Shown here in pieces: positions 54,533-63,346 of a stretch of DNA of 64,000 nucleotides. A program made the position numbers and the translations under genes. The stretch's first letter is position 1; each line of letters starts with the position of its first letter. Below the pieces are notes generated by a model, which did not search any database, had not been told where the DNA came from, and worked only from the letters and a program-made list of their open reading frames with translations. Source of the DNA: Pseudomonadales bacterium. Lineage in GTDB: Bacteria > Pseudomonadota > Gammaproteobacteria > Pseudomonadales > JAHRWD01. The stretch covers positions 18,860 through 82,859 of the forward strand of contig JAHRWD010000032.1 of the NCBI GenBank assembly GCA_019090315.1. The letters are read 5' to 3'.

Positions 54533-55237
54533 ATGGTTTCTACAGAATCGAATCTATATATTGATTTACAGCCATCTTTTCATCTTGGCATGAAAATCCA
54601 TATCTCTTCATCGGGTTACGTCGCAATTGATTACAAGGCCTACCATAACAAAGATAAGCCTATATATTCCGAAGAGATCGGTAGACAAAGAGCTACCACG
54701 ATACTCAATAAGGCAGCCGAATTACTGCACATGCCCAGCGATGCAGATGAGACTATTGGGTTAGATGGTATAGAGATTCATATTAAGCTTAATGATGCCA
54801 GTCTTAAAATATCAAAAACCATCTGGTCGCCAGGCCCCCTACATCATCAAAATGAGTTTGTGATTATCAAATTAGTTTATGACGTATTGTGGCAGCTTAA
54901 TGTTCCTATTTTTTTGCAGGAGCAAATTGAACAACTGTCGTGCTATTTTGAATTGGGTCTGCCTATAAAAATCATCGAGGAAAACCCATATGTAATCCGT
55001 TTTTTTGGTCGTATGTCAGCGAGCGATCAACAAGATCTTAATTTGCTACTGAAAAAAATTCGAGATGATGTAAATCTAATCATCGACATGAGTAATTTTG
55101 ACGGTATGGGCACTATTCTATATCCAGAATTCAAACAGCTATTGTCTAGAGGTTTACCAATTAAGTGGATAGCAAATGACAGGGTAAAAGAACAATTGCT
55201 TGAGATAGGGGTATTAGAGAGTGATCTCCATATTTGA
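54533..55237 (+). CDS. Unknown protein with C-terminal STAS-like region
   Basis: I do not recognise this 234-residue soluble protein as a named family. The C-terminal 85 residues have the pattern of a STAS (anti-sigma-antagonist-like) domain: a strand VIRFFGRM, helix, the strand NLIIDMSNFDGMG, a helix with YPEFKQLLSRG, then IKWIANDRVKEQLLEIGVL. The classic phosphorylatable serine is not obvious. The N-terminal 140 residues are alpha/beta with charged patches and no motif I can place. The gene follows the second toxin-antitoxin pair by 38 bp in the same direction and is equally AT-rich, so it may be cargo of the same acquisition. Confidence 0.65.
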   Translation: MVSTESNLYIDLQPSFHLGMKIHISSSGYVAIDYKAYHNKDKPIYSEEIGRQRATTILNKAAELLHMPSDADETIGLDGIEIHIKLNDASLKISKTIWSPGPLHHQNEFVIIKLVYDVLWQLNVPIFLQEQIEQLSCYFELGLPIKIIEENPYVIRFFGRMSASDQQDLNLLLKKIRDDVNLIIDMSNFDGMGTILYPEFKQLLSRGLPIKWIANDRVKEQLLEIGVLESDLHI

Positions 55238-55272
55238 GGCCAATCCAGTTTGTTTTAGTTTACGGCAATCGA

Positions 55273-55929
55273 TTAACCCCGCAAACTAATCACCTCCCAG
55301 CCATTATTTTTAGCAACCTCCTCCAACGCCTCATCCGGATCTACAGCAACCGCTCGCTCAACCTTTTCTAACAGCGGAATATCGTTGTGGGAATCGCTAT
55401 AAAAAACACTGCCCTGCAGATCCATATTTTTTTCTATTAGCCATTCGGTTAAGCGTGCTACCTTACCTTCCTGATAGCTGGGCACTCCGGTGATTTTTCC
55501 GGTATAGCATCCATCGATTTTTTCCGGATTTGTAGCAATCAGATCATCAACCTCCAGTAGTTTGGCTATTGGTGTGGTGACGATTGAGTTGGTGGCGGTA
55601 ATGATTAGCAGGCAATCGCCTTTGTTCCGATGGCTAGCTAGCAACTCTGCTGCTTTCGGCAACATGATGGGTTGAATGTGGTGCTGCATAAACTCCTGCT
55701 GCAGCTCCGCCAACTGTTCATCGCTGATTCGAGTCATTGGTTCAATGGCGAATGCGATATAGTCATGAATATCGAGCGTACCCTGAAGGTATTGCTGGTA
55801 AAAATGATCGTTGGATTCTTTAAAAGCATCCCGGTCAACCAGTGATTTTTCGATCAGAAACTCACCCCAGGCGTGGTCGCTGTCGCCGGCAATCAGGGTA
55901 TTGTCGAGATCAAATATTGCTAATGCCAT
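55273..55929 (-). CDS. HAD-superfamily IB phosphatase (SerB-like)
   Basis: This 218-residue protein has HAD motif I IFDLDNTLIAGD at the N-terminus, motif II TATN, a K in the EGKVARL region and motif III YSDSHNDIPLL. This is the HAD-IB phosphoserine-phosphatase-like subfamily with an all-helical cap. The substrate is unknown. A protein of this class is divergent from rppH in Pseudomonas too. Its own upstream region (55930-56225, shared with rppH) is now mostly occupied by a MITE-like element. Confidence 0.85.
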   Translation of the reverse strand: MALAIFDLDNTLIAGDSDHAWGEFLIEKSLVDRDAFKESNDHFYQQYLQGTLDIHDYIAFAIEPMTRISDEQLAELQQEFMQHHIQPIMLPKAAELLASHRNKGDCLLIITATNSIVTTPIAKLLEVDDLIATNPEKIDGCYTGKITGVPSYQEGKVARLTEWLIEKNMDLQGSVFYSDSHNDIPLLEKVERAVAVDPDEALEEVAKNNGWEVISLRG

Positions 55930-55958
55930 TATGTACGCCTAGGATGGTAAAAAAATAA

Positions 55959-56169
55959 GAGACCTTCGTACGAGAGCCATTTTGCTCCCATGCGGCGTTA
56001 AAAAAGCACCCAAGACACTCGCTCCACTCGTGGGGCGGGCTCTGCTCAATCGGTCACTTACAGTTGTAAGCTCCCTCTCTGCGCGGAGTCTGCCCCGTAA
56101 GGGAACCGAACGCATTGGGTACTTTTTCGCCTTGCTTGGAAACAAAATCATCTCCCGTACAAAGGTCTC
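55959..56169 (-). repeat. MITE-like element, copy B (211 bp)
   Basis: Read leftward it starts GAGACCTTTGTACGGGAG and matches copy A (10308-10505) almost throughout, including GATTTTG, the ATTGAGCAGAGCC block, GGAGCGAGTGTCTTGGGTGC and GCCGCATGGGAG. It contains an insertion of roughly 30 bp near the left third and lacks part of the A right-hand segment. Terminal repeats pair with a few mismatches. No flanking direct repeat is visible (AATAA versus CAGGA). It fills most of the 296-bp divergent gap between the HAD gene and rppH; reading frames through it are not genes. Confidence 0.85.
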
Positions 56170-56225
56170 CAGGAATTTGGTCGAGGCGGATTGCCTCGAC
56201 AATTGTTTCACTGGAGTATTAAAAA

Positions 56226-56735
56226 ATGATTGATGTAGATGGGTACAGACCCAATGTCGGTATCATTATATCAAATCAGCAGGGGCAGTTATTGTGGGCT
56301 AAGCGGATTGGTCAGGATGCCTGGCAATTTCCTCAGGGTGGTATTCAGAAGGGTGAAAACGCAGAACAGGCAATGTACCGCGAGCTGCATGAAGAGGTGG
56401 GTTTGTATCCAAAGGATGTTGAAATTATTGCCAGCACCCGTGGCTGGTTGCGGTATCGACTACCGAAAAACCTGTTAAGACGTAATAATTCCCGCGGTAC
56501 CTTTATAGGTCAGAAACAAAAATGGTTTTTATTGCGGCTGACAGCGGATGAGCAAGAGATTGATCTTTTGCATTCTGGCACACCTGAGTTTGATGGCTGG
56601 CGCTGGGTCAGCTACTGGTATCCGATGAGTGCCGTTGTGCCTTTCAAGAAGGATGTTTATCGCAGCGCCCTCAGGGAGCTGTTGCGGCCGCTGGAACGGT
56701 CGATAAAATCAAGTGCTGGCACTCCGTCAAGTTAG
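56226..56735 (+). CDS. rppH: RNA pyrophosphohydrolase RppH
   Basis: RppH removes pyrophosphate from 5'-triphosphorylated mRNA and so triggers RNase E-dependent decay. The 169 residues start [15 protein letters not shown], as in the family, and contain the Nudix box ([23 protein letters not shown] region, residues 38-60) and the WQFPQGG segment just before it. The C-terminal [13 protein letters not shown] helix is typical. Its 3' end overlaps the convergent NRDE gene by 9 bp. In Pseudomonas ptsP follows directly; it is absent here. Confidence 0.96.
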   Translation: MIDVDGYRPNVGIIISNQQGQLLWAKRIGQDAWQFPQGGIQKGENAEQAMYRELHEEVGLYPKDVEIIASTRGWLRYRLPKNLLRRNNSRGTFIGQKQKWFLLRLTADEQEIDLLHSGTPEFDGWRWVSYWYPMSAVVPFKKDVYRSALRELLRPLERSIKSSAGTPSS

Positions 56736-57482
56736 CTTAAAATCAAACCGCCGATTGCCGGTTTTCTCACCAAACTGGCGGTAGCATTGTTCCTTCATGC
56801 TTGCAGATAGATTACCCTCGTGGTTTCGGCTGATCATGAGAGTACTGGTCGCACAGGTTCCATATTCCTTACCCCACAGGAATGGGTTTTGCTCACTGTA
56901 TTCAAGGTTGCTATCTGCTGATTCAGCTTTGATTGGTTGCTGCATCATCAATTCTTGAAGTGCCTGATGACCAATCTCCCTCTGCCCCATAAGCTCCCCC
57001 ATGCCCTGTTTACTGGTCGCTGTCTTGGGCCAACTGTCATCAAACAGATGATTGCTCACTCCATGGACTCCGGGCTCTAACGATTGAAGTTCATTGGTTC
57101 GATTGGAAAAATGGAAAAGTCCGTTTTGATCGCCGAGCAGCAGATGGAATCCACCATAGAGGTGCGGCGGCTGTAGTGTTTTAACATAGGCTTCAGGGCT
57201 CAGATTACCGGTCAAAAAACCTCGGGCCAGATCTCCTCTTGATACCGGAAATCGTTTCCCCAAAATTCCTTCACGTATATTGGTGACCGCGGCAAAGCGC
57301 CCGTTGCGGGTAATACCCAGCCAGATGCCACCCCTGGAGTGATCCCTGCCCGCAAGCAGGTCTGCATGATTTGACCAGAATCCGATGGGATCACTTGAGC
57401 GCTGGTAAAATTCATCACGATTTGCCGCGACTACAAACGGAAATTCGGGGTCAGTTTGATAGGCTAAAACAATGAGGCACAT
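56727..57482 (-). CDS. NRDE (TANGO2-like) family protein
   Basis: This protein of about 251 residues starts at ATG 57482 (MCLIVLAYQ). The name-giving motif is [12 protein letters not shown] near residue 20, with [25 protein letters not shown] following and a [13 protein letters not shown] block near residue 128. Eukaryotic TANGO2 is implicated in lipid or heme-related metabolism; the bacterial role is unknown. The N-terminal cysteine directly after Met suggests an N-terminal-nucleophile-like fold, which is inference. It is convergent with rppH and divergent from the TauE-type gene. Confidence 0.85.
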   Translation of the reverse strand: MCLIVLAYQTDPEFPFVVAANRDEFYQRSSDPIGFWSNHADLLAGRDHSRGGIWLGITRNGRFAAVTNIREGILGKRFPVSRGDLARGFLTGNLSPEAYVKTLQPPHLYGGFHLLLGDQNGLFHFSNRTNELQSLEPGVHGVSNHLFDDSWPKTATSKQGMGELMGQREIGHQALQELMMQQPIKAESADSNLEYSEQNPFLWGKEYGTCATSTLMISRNHEGNLSASMKEQCYRQFGEKTGNRRFDFKLT

Positions 57483-57624
57483 AGGAATATCTGACAAATA
57501 GATAGAACAGCGAGATCGCAATTAGGTCGCGTGATATTATCGTCGCTTCGGATACTAGTACTCCGACAAGATTGGATTGATGGAGTACTGGCAAAGCAAC
57601 CCATAGACTTTCTCCACACTTATT

Positions 57625-58419
57625 TTGACCATTCTTCTTTACCTGTTTGTCGGATCCATTGCCGGACTGCTCGCCGGTTTATTCGGTGTGGGCGGCGGTG
57701 TTGTAATTGTACCTGTGCTGATTTTTATTTTCCGGGATCAGGGGTTCTCGGAGCAGATATTGACCCATATGGCGGTGGGTACTTCACTCGCTACCATTAT
57801 CATTACCTCTTTAAGTTCAGTTTATCAGCATCATCGCTCCGGCGCGGTGCAATGGCGGATTTTTGCGCTGCTGGCAGTCGGTATCTGTGTGGGTGTGTTG
57901 TTTGGTGCAAAAGCCGTGCAGCTGATGTCCGGCACAGTTTTACAGCTTGCCTTCGGAGCGTTCCTGGTACTGATTGCACTGCAGATGAGCTTTGGCTTTC
58001 AGCCTAAACCAACCGGCACAACGTTAGGCAAGCCGCTGTTGGTAGAGTCTGGCGGCGTGATTGGGTTTTTCTCTGCGATGTTCGGGATTGGCGGTGGCTC
58101 ATTAACTGTTCCGTTTTTAACCTGGCGCGGTGTCATCATGCAACAGGCCGTTGCCACTTCCGCGGCCTGCGGCCTGCCGATTGCGATCGTGGGTGCGAGT
58201 GCCAACATCATCACCGGCTGGAACAATCCGGCTCTGCCTGAAAGCAGCAGTGGTTTTGTATACTGGCCTGCGTTTTTCGGAATTGTCGTCGCCAGCACCT
58301 TGGTAGCAAACTGGAGCGCGCGATTAGCGCATCGAGTTCCGCAACAATTACTTAAACGCCTTTTTGGTGGTCTGTTGCTATTAGTCGGATTACAGTTTTT
58401 GATCCGGAATATTCTATAA
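57625..58419 (+). CDS. TauE/SafE family anion exporter
   Basis: This 264-residue protein has about eight membrane helices in two similar halves, each opening with a glycine-rich motif: GLLAGLFGVGGGVVIVPVL near residue 14 and GFFSAMFGIGGGSLTVPFL near 145. This is the TauE/SafE family, whose members move sulfite, sulfoacetate or other organic anions. The specific substrate is unknown. The start codon is probably TTG at 57625, since no ATG fits before the first helix. lgt follows 33 bp later. Confidence 0.87.
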   Translation: MTILLYLFVGSIAGLLAGLFGVGGGVVIVPVLIFIFRDQGFSEQILTHMAVGTSLATIIITSLSSVYQHHRSGAVQWRIFALLAVGICVGVLFGAKAVQLMSGTVLQLAFGAFLVLIALQMSFGFQPKPTGTTLGKPLLVESGGVIGFFSAMFGIGGGSLTVPFLTWRGVIMQQAVATSAACGLPIAIVGASANIITGWNNPALPESSSGFVYWPAFFGIVVASTLVANWSARLAHRVPQQLLKRLFGGLLLLVGLQFLIRNIL

Positions 58420-58452
58420 ACCCGTGCTATACATCCTTAAGGCCCCCTAACA

Positions 58453-59253
58453 ATGCTGAATTACCCCAATATTGACCCGATTGCCATCGCAGTCGGCCCC
58501 GTAAAAGTACACTGGTACGGCATTATGTACCTGATCGCCTTTGGCGCTGCTTGGTGGCTGGGTAACAAACGGGCCAGCAAACCGGATTCGGTTTTCACCC
58601 AACAGCAGGTCAGTGATCTGATCTTTTACGGTGCGCTGGGTGTTGTACTGGGTGGGCGTTTTGGCTATGTGGTGTTTTACAACTGGTCTACCTTTATCCA
58701 GGATCCACTCTGGTTGTTTGAAGTCTGGACCGGCGGCATGTCCTTCCACGGCGGATTGCTCGGGGTGGGTGTAGCGATCTGGCTTTTTTCACGCAAAACC
58801 GGCCACAGTTTTTTCACCATCGCGGATTTTGTCGCGCCGCTAGTGCCTATCGGCCTTGGTGCCGGACGACTCGGTAATTTTATCGGCGGTGAATTATGGG
58901 GCCGTGCCACCGATGCGCCCTGGGGCATGATTTTCCCCGCAGACCGGCTGCAACTGGTGCGGCACCCTTCCCAGCTTTATCAACTGTTTCTCGAAGGAGT
59001 GGTTCTGTTTACCCTGGTATGGTGGTTTTCCGCTAAACCACGACCTAAAATGGCGGTTAGCGGGTTATTCATTACCCTTTACGGGCTTCAGCGCTTCCTC
59101 GTCGAATTTGTTCGGCAGCCCGATTCACATATCGGTTTCGATGCCATGGGTTGGCTAACTCGCGGTCAAATACTGTCTACACCGATGATTTTTGGCGGGC
59201 TATTCCTGTTGATGCTGGCTTATCGATCATCACAAAATTCGGCACAAGCATGA
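58453..59253 (+). CDS. lgt: Prolipoprotein diacylglyceryl transferase
   Basis: Lgt attaches diacylglycerol to the lipobox cysteine of prolipoproteins, the step before LspA. The 266-residue protein has seven membrane helices, [11 protein letters not shown] near the start, [11 protein letters not shown], the MSFHGGLLG histidine motif, and the signature [17 protein letters not shown] near residue 138. Its stop overlaps the thyA start (ATGA). The lgt-thyA pair is conserved in gammaproteobacteria. Confidence 0.97.
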   Translation: MLNYPNIDPIAIAVGPVKVHWYGIMYLIAFGAAWWLGNKRASKPDSVFTQQQVSDLIFYGALGVVLGGRFGYVVFYNWSTFIQDPLWLFEVWTGGMSFHGGLLGVGVAIWLFSRKTGHSFFTIADFVAPLVPIGLGAGRLGNFIGGELWGRATDAPWGMIFPADRLQLVRHPSQLYQLFLEGVVLFTLVWWFSAKPRPKMAVSGLFITLYGLQRFLVEFVRQPDSHIGFDAMGWLTRGQILSTPMIFGGLFLLMLAYRSSQNSAQA

Positions 59254-60044
59254 AAAATTACCTCGCACTACTGGAAGATATCCTCGAAAACGGCGCAGAA
59301 AAGGGCGACCGCACCGGCACCGGCACGGTCTCGGTGTTTGGTCGTCAAATGCGCTTTGATCTGTCCCAGGGGTTTCCGCTGGTGACCACCAAAAAATGTC
59401 ATCTACGCTCGATCATTCACGAACTACTATGGTTTCTCAGCGGTGATACCAATATCCGTTACCTGAAGGAAAACAGCGTAAGCATCTGGGATGAGTGGGC
59501 CGATGAAAATGGTGACTTGGGGCCAGTTTACGGGCATCAATGGCGCTCCTGGCCTACACCAAATGGTGACAGCCTTGATCAAATCAGTATGGTGATCGAG
59601 CAGATCAAAAATAACCCCAACTCGCGCCGCCATGTTGTCAGCGCCTGGAATGTTGCCGAAGTGGAAAATATGGCGTTGCCGCCCTGTCATCTGCTGTTTC
59701 AATTCTATGTTGCAGAGGGCAAGCTCTCCTGCCAGCTGTACCAAAGAAGCTGTGATACATTTTTAGGAGTTCCCTTTAACATCGCCTCCTACGCACTGCT
59801 CACCCATATGGTGGCGCAGCAGTGTGATCTCGATGTCGGTGATTTTGTCTGGTGTGGTGGTGATACCCACCTCTATCTCAACCATATTGAGCAGACCAAA
59901 CTGCAACTGTCCCGCGCACCCTTTGCGCTACCCACCCTAAATATTTTAAGAAAACCCGAGACGATTTTTGATTATCGGTTCGAGGATTTTGAAATTGCCA
60001 ACTATCAGGCCCACCCATCCATCAAGGCACCTATCGCTGTGTAA
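59250..60044 (+). CDS. thyA: Thymidylate synthase
   Basis: ThyA methylates dUMP to dTMP using methylenetetrahydrofolate, which links to the glycine cleavage system elsewhere in the window. The correct start is ATG 59250, giving 264 residues, identical in length to E. coli ThyA. The catalytic cysteine lies near residue 146 in PPCHLLFQF, the phosphate-binding arginines are in [10 protein letters not shown] and [14 protein letters not shown], and GDTHLYLNH is near the end. A longer upstream reading through lgt is not credible. Confidence 0.97.
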   Translation: MKNYLALLEDILENGAEKGDRTGTGTVSVFGRQMRFDLSQGFPLVTTKKCHLRSIIHELLWFLSGDTNIRYLKENSVSIWDEWADENGDLGPVYGHQWRSWPTPNGDSLDQISMVIEQIKNNPNSRRHVVSAWNVAEVENMALPPCHLLFQFYVAEGKLSCQLYQRSCDTFLGVPFNIASYALLTHMVAQQCDLDVGDFVWCGGDTHLYLNHIEQTKLQLSRAPFALPTLNILRKPETIFDYRFEDFEIANYQAHPSIKAPIAV

Positions 60045-60091
60045 TTCACCCACATGGGCACGTTGATTTTTGAAAGTGCTAATTTCTGTGC

Positions 60092-60108
60092 ACCGCCAGG
60101 GCGGTTTT
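60092..60108 (+). terminator. Weak terminator-like hairpin after thyA
   Basis: ACCGC (60092-60096) pairs with GCGGT (60101-60105) around a 4-base loop and runs into TTTT. The stem is only 5 bp, so it would be weak. It lies 48 bp after the thyA stop, and its T-run overlaps the proposed mla -35 box. Confidence 0.3.
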
Positions 60109-60133
60109 CAGTTATGGCTTTCACTGCTATTAT
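60105..60133 (+). promoter_or_regulatory. Candidate promoter of the mla operon
   Basis: TTTTCA (60105-60110, 4 of 6) and TATTAT (60128-60133, 5 of 6) are separated by exactly 17 bp and lie about 95 bp before mlaF, in the 182-bp gap after thyA. No operator is visible. Nothing else is recognised in this gap. Confidence 0.4.
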
Positions 60134-60226
60134 GGTTCGACTGTGCGGCGATCACCCGCTATCCAGCTACGAACACCCGACAATTAAGCCCATAATCATA
60201 AAACAGGCAGCGTCACGTAATAAACA

Positions 60227-61042
60227 ATGACTGAGTGCGAACAAAATTCGATTGAGATTCGAGATCTCCAGTTCAGTCGTGGAGATCGAAAGATCTTTGA
60301 CGGTATCGATATGGATATCCAGCGTGGCAAAGTCACCGCCATTATGGGGCCAAGTGGTTGCGGTAAAACCACACTGTTGAGATTACTCGGTGCACAGCTA
60401 AAACCGGATGCGGGTAGTATCTGGCTTGGCGATAAAAATATCCCCCAGCTGAAGCGTAAAGAACTATTTGAGGTACGAAAACGGATCGGCATGCTGTTTC
60501 AAAGCGGTGCGTTGTTCAGTGACCTCAGCCTCTATGAAAACGTCGCCTTCCCGCTTCGGGTTCATACCGAGCTGCCAGACGATATGATTCGTGATCTGGT
60601 ATTGATGAAGCTGCACGCGGTGGGATTACGTGGCGCACGGGATCTGATGCCTTCAGAGTTGTCCGGCGGCATGGCCAGGCGCGCAGCATTAGCGCGTGCT
60701 ATCGCACTCGATCCAGAAATCATCATGTATGACGAACCCTTTGCAGGCCAGGACCCCATCTCAATGGGTGTACTGGTTCGTTTGATTCGGCTGCTCAACA
60801 AGGCAATTGGTATTACCTCTATCATCGTTTCTCATGACCTTCAGGAAACCGCCAGTATCGCGGACTACATCTATATCATTGCCAATGGCAAAGTGATCGG
60901 TGAAGGCACCCCCGATCAGGTGATGACGGACAGATCAGAAATGGTTCACCAGTTTACCCACGGCACCTCCGACGGCCCGGTACCATTCCATTTCCCGGCA
61001 CCTGAATATTCCAAAGAGATTATGGGGCTTCAGGATGTTTGA
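60227..61042 (+). CDS. mlaF: Phospholipid-transport ABC ATPase MlaF
   Basis: MlaF is the cytoplasmic ATPase of the MlaFEDB complex, which moves phospholipids between the inner membrane and periplasmic MlaC to keep the outer membrane asymmetric. The 271 residues contain Walker A (GPSGCGKTT), the signature LSGGMARRAALARA, Walker B (IIMYDEPFAG) and the D/H loops (IVSHDLQE). LSGGMARR, rather than LSGGQ, is typical of MlaF. The C-terminal extension contains FTHGTSDGPVPFH as in the family. It overlaps mlaE by 8 bp. Confidence 0.96.
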   Translation: MTECEQNSIEIRDLQFSRGDRKIFDGIDMDIQRGKVTAIMGPSGCGKTTLLRLLGAQLKPDAGSIWLGDKNIPQLKRKELFEVRKRIGMLFQSGALFSDLSLYENVAFPLRVHTELPDDMIRDLVLMKLHAVGLRGARDLMPSELSGGMARRAALARAIALDPEIIMYDEPFAGQDPISMGVLVRLIRLLNKAIGITSIIVSHDLQETASIADYIYIIANGKVIGEGTPDQVMTDRSEMVHQFTHGTSDGPVPFHFPAPEYSKEIMGLQDV

Positions 61043-61817
61043 TCGATTACAGCGACTGGGGGCTAACACTCTGGGATTTATACAGGGGTTCGGGCAATCT
61101 GGTATTTTCCTGTTTTATTGCCTTTGGGGGATCCCCAAATTAAGAACAGCCGTACCCCTGTTGATCAAACAGCTTTATTCAGTGGGCGTATTGTCACTAG
61201 TCATTATCATGGTTTCCGGCACCTTTATTGGTATGGTGTTGGCGCTTCAGGGCTATACTATTTTGTCGGATTTCGGTACCCAGAGCGCTTTAGGGCAGCT
61301 TGTGGCATTGTCATTGATCCGTGAATTGGGGCCCGTCGTCACCGCGCTGCTTTTTGCCGGACGAGCCGGTTCGGCGCTGACCGCTGAGATTGGGCTGATG
61401 AAAGCTACGGAACAGTTAGCCAGCATGGAGATGATCGGTGTTGATCCGCTTCGCCGCATCGTTGCACCACGTTTAATTGCCGGCTTTATATCCATGCCTG
61501 TTTTAACCGTGATTTTTTGTGTCGCCGGCGTATGGGGTGGCTATCTGGTCGGGGTCGAGTGGCTAGGATTGTATGACGGTGCCTTCTGGACCAATATGCA
61601 AAATGCCGTGTCGTTTCAACACGATGTGGTAAACGGTATCATCAAAGGGCTGGTTTTTGGCGTCGCAGTCACCTGGGTCGCGGTCTATCAGGGTTATGAG
61701 TCGGAGCCAACCTCCGAAGGGATCAGCATAGCCACCACCAAAACCGTGGTATACGCATCCCTGGCGATATTAGCACTGGATTTTATTTTGACCGCAGTAA
61801 TGTTTGGAGAGCTATAG
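61035..61817 (+). CDS. mlaE: Phospholipid-transport permease MlaE
   Basis: MlaE is the ABC permease of the Mla system. The 260-residue protein has about five or six membrane helices and the MlaE-family blocks FIGMVLALQGY, RELGPVVTALLFAGRAGSALTAEIG-type coupling region near residue 90-115, and MEMIGVDPLRRIVAPRLIAG following. It overlaps mlaF by 8 bp and precedes mlaD by 2 bp, so the operon is tightly coupled. Confidence 0.96.
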   Translation: MFDRLQRLGANTLGFIQGFGQSGIFLFYCLWGIPKLRTAVPLLIKQLYSVGVLSLVIIMVSGTFIGMVLALQGYTILSDFGTQSALGQLVALSLIRELGPVVTALLFAGRAGSALTAEIGLMKATEQLASMEMIGVDPLRRIVAPRLIAGFISMPVLTVIFCVAGVWGGYLVGVEWLGLYDGAFWTNMQNAVSFQHDVVNGIIKGLVFGVAVTWVAVYQGYESEPTSEGISIATTKTVVYASLAILALDFILTAVMFGEL

Positions 61818-61819
61818 AG

Positions 61820-62278
61820 ATGACAATGAGATGGATGGAAATATCGGTCGGTGCTTTCATGATTGCCGGAATGTTAGCGTTGTCGACATTGGCGCTGAAG
61901 GTAAGTGGACTTCAGCTATCCGGCCCGGAAAATCACTATTACGTAACCGCTGATTTTGAAAATATCGGGGCACTAAAGATCCGATCAAAGGTCTCACTGT
62001 CAGGGCTGGTAGTGGGCGAAGTCACAAAAATCGAATATGTACGTGAAGACTACACAGCGCGGGTGACACTTAAAATCAAATCAAGCTATGACAATTTGCC
62101 CATCGACAGTATCGCGGTGATTCTCACCCAGGGCATGTTAGGCGACCAATATATAGGCCTCTCCATCGGTGCTGAAGAGGAATATTTGATCGACGGCAGC
62201 GCGATGGAAGAGACCCAGTCCGCGATAGTACTGGAAGAGCTTATTGGAAAATTTGTAACCGGCATGGCGAGTGGTTAG
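61820..62278 (+). CDS. mlaD: MCE-domain protein MlaD
   Basis: MlaD forms a periplasmic hexameric ring on the MlaFEDB complex through which lipids pass. The 152 residues have one N-terminal membrane helix (about 8-30), then the MCE domain (YVTADFENIGALKIRSKVSLSGLVVGEV-type pattern, residues 40-70) and the conserved GMLGDQYIGLSIG near residue 111. The C-terminal helix forms the central pore loop. Length is typical. Confidence 0.95.
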   Translation: MTMRWMEISVGAFMIAGMLALSTLALKVSGLQLSGPENHYYVTADFENIGALKIRSKVSLSGLVVGEVTKIEYVREDYTARVTLKIKSSYDNLPIDSIAVILTQGMLGDQYIGLSIGAEEEYLIDGSAMEETQSAIVLEELIGKFVTGMASG

Positions 62279-62292
62279 AGAATCGAGGATCT

Positions 62293-62958
62293 ATGATGAA
62301 TAAATGGGCAAAGGCAGCGCGACTATTGGTTCCACTATTTGCGTGGATGCTATTTTCCGGTTCAGGCCTGGCGGAACCCGTTCCATCGGTACAGCTCCCG
62401 GCTCATCCTCAGCAGGTCATCCAGGGCGTTACTGATCAACTACTGGTTCTGCTCAAGGATAAAAAATCCCAACAAGAACAAGGAGAGCTGGATGAGGCTC
62501 AATTTCTGATTGATCTGGAAGCCATTCTTGACCCATCCATCGACTATGTGAAGTTTTCCAAAGGGGTTATGGGCAAGTACTACCGGAAATCCACCGATGA
62601 ACAGCATCAGCAATTCATCAGCGTATTCAAAAAAAGCCTGTTCTCTGCATACGCGACTGCATTTTTGACACTTGATGGCGAGACCATCACCATCCATCCT
62701 TACACTAAGCCATTGAAAACAAAGGCCATTATCAAGATGGATGTGCATGCCGCCAACGGCACCGTCTATCCCATCTCATACAGCATGCACCTCACCAAAG
62801 ACAACACCTGGAAGGTCAAAAACGTGATCGCTGGCCCGCTAAACCTGGGGCTTACCTTTAAAAACCTGTTCCTGGATTTGATGAGCAAACATCGTGATAT
62901 CGACCTCGCGATCGAAAACTGGTCTTCAGACGTAACCAGTTCCAGTACGACCACCTAA
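62293..62958 (+). CDS. mlaC: Periplasmic phospholipid-binding protein MlaC
   Basis: MlaC ferries phospholipid between the outer-membrane MlaA complex and MlaFEDB. The 221 residues begin with a Sec signal peptide (about 1-27, ending at GLA-E). The Ttg2D/MlaC fold follows, with YVKFSKGVMGKYYRKSTDEQ near residue 85 and IAGPLNLGLTFKNLF near 180. It lies between mlaD (14 bp) and mlaB (adjacent). The outer-membrane partner MlaA is not in this window. Confidence 0.95.
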   Translation: MMNKWAKAARLLVPLFAWMLFSGSGLAEPVPSVQLPAHPQQVIQGVTDQLLVLLKDKKSQQEQGELDEAQFLIDLEAILDPSIDYVKFSKGVMGKYYRKSTDEQHQQFISVFKKSLFSAYATAFLTLDGETITIHPYTKPLKTKAIIKMDVHAANGTVYPISYSMHLTKDNTWKVKNVIAGPLNLGLTFKNLFLDLMSKHRDIDLAIENWSSDVTSSSTTT

Positions 62959-63273
62959 ATGGGTACTTCAGCAACACTACAACAGATCAACGACGATACG
63001 ATTGAGGTTTCCGGCCTGATCGACTTTGATTCGGTTTTGTCCTGCCGCAGCCTGGGTGAAGAGATGATCCGTTCAGCTAGCTCTGAGGAGCTGATTTTTG
63101 ACCTTTCCAAAGCAGATATCAGCAGCAATATCGGGGTCTCACTGATGCTGTGCTGGTTACGTTATGGCGCTAAAAAGGGCAAAGAAATCGCGTTCCAGGG
63201 TGTCCCCGAAAACCTGCTTGAGATTATTCAGGTGAGTGGTGTTGAGCAGATACTGGGGTTGGTTGAAGCTTAA
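62959..63273 (+). CDS. mlaB: STAS-domain protein MlaB
   Basis: MlaB is a small cytoplasmic STAS protein that stabilises and activates MlaF. The 104 residues show the STAS pattern: VSGLIDFDSVL strand, SEELIFDLSKADISSNIGVSLML-type core and VPENLLEIIQVSGVEQIL C-terminal helix. It starts at the base after the mlaC stop. It completes mlaFEDCB; the usual downstream bolA-murA genes are replaced by a DUF2938-like gene 73 bp on. Confidence 0.92.
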   Translation: MGTSATLQQINDDTIEVSGLIDFDSVLSCRSLGEEMIRSASSEELIFDLSKADISSNIGVSLMLCWLRYGAKKGKEIAFQGVPENLLEIIQVSGVEQILGLVEA

Positions 63274-63346
63274 AGTGTGCTGCTGGGTCGGCTCTGCTCC
63301 ACTGTGTGGCATTGACCTAATGACAACCTCAAGGTACTAACCAAAA

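Noticed and set aside
55939..56233. Open frames on both strands across copy B
   Set aside because: They follow the repeat element and contain its terminal repeats translated; not coding.
59151..59249. N-terminal extension of thyA
   Set aside because: It lies inside lgt; ATG 59250 gives exactly the normal 264-residue enzyme.
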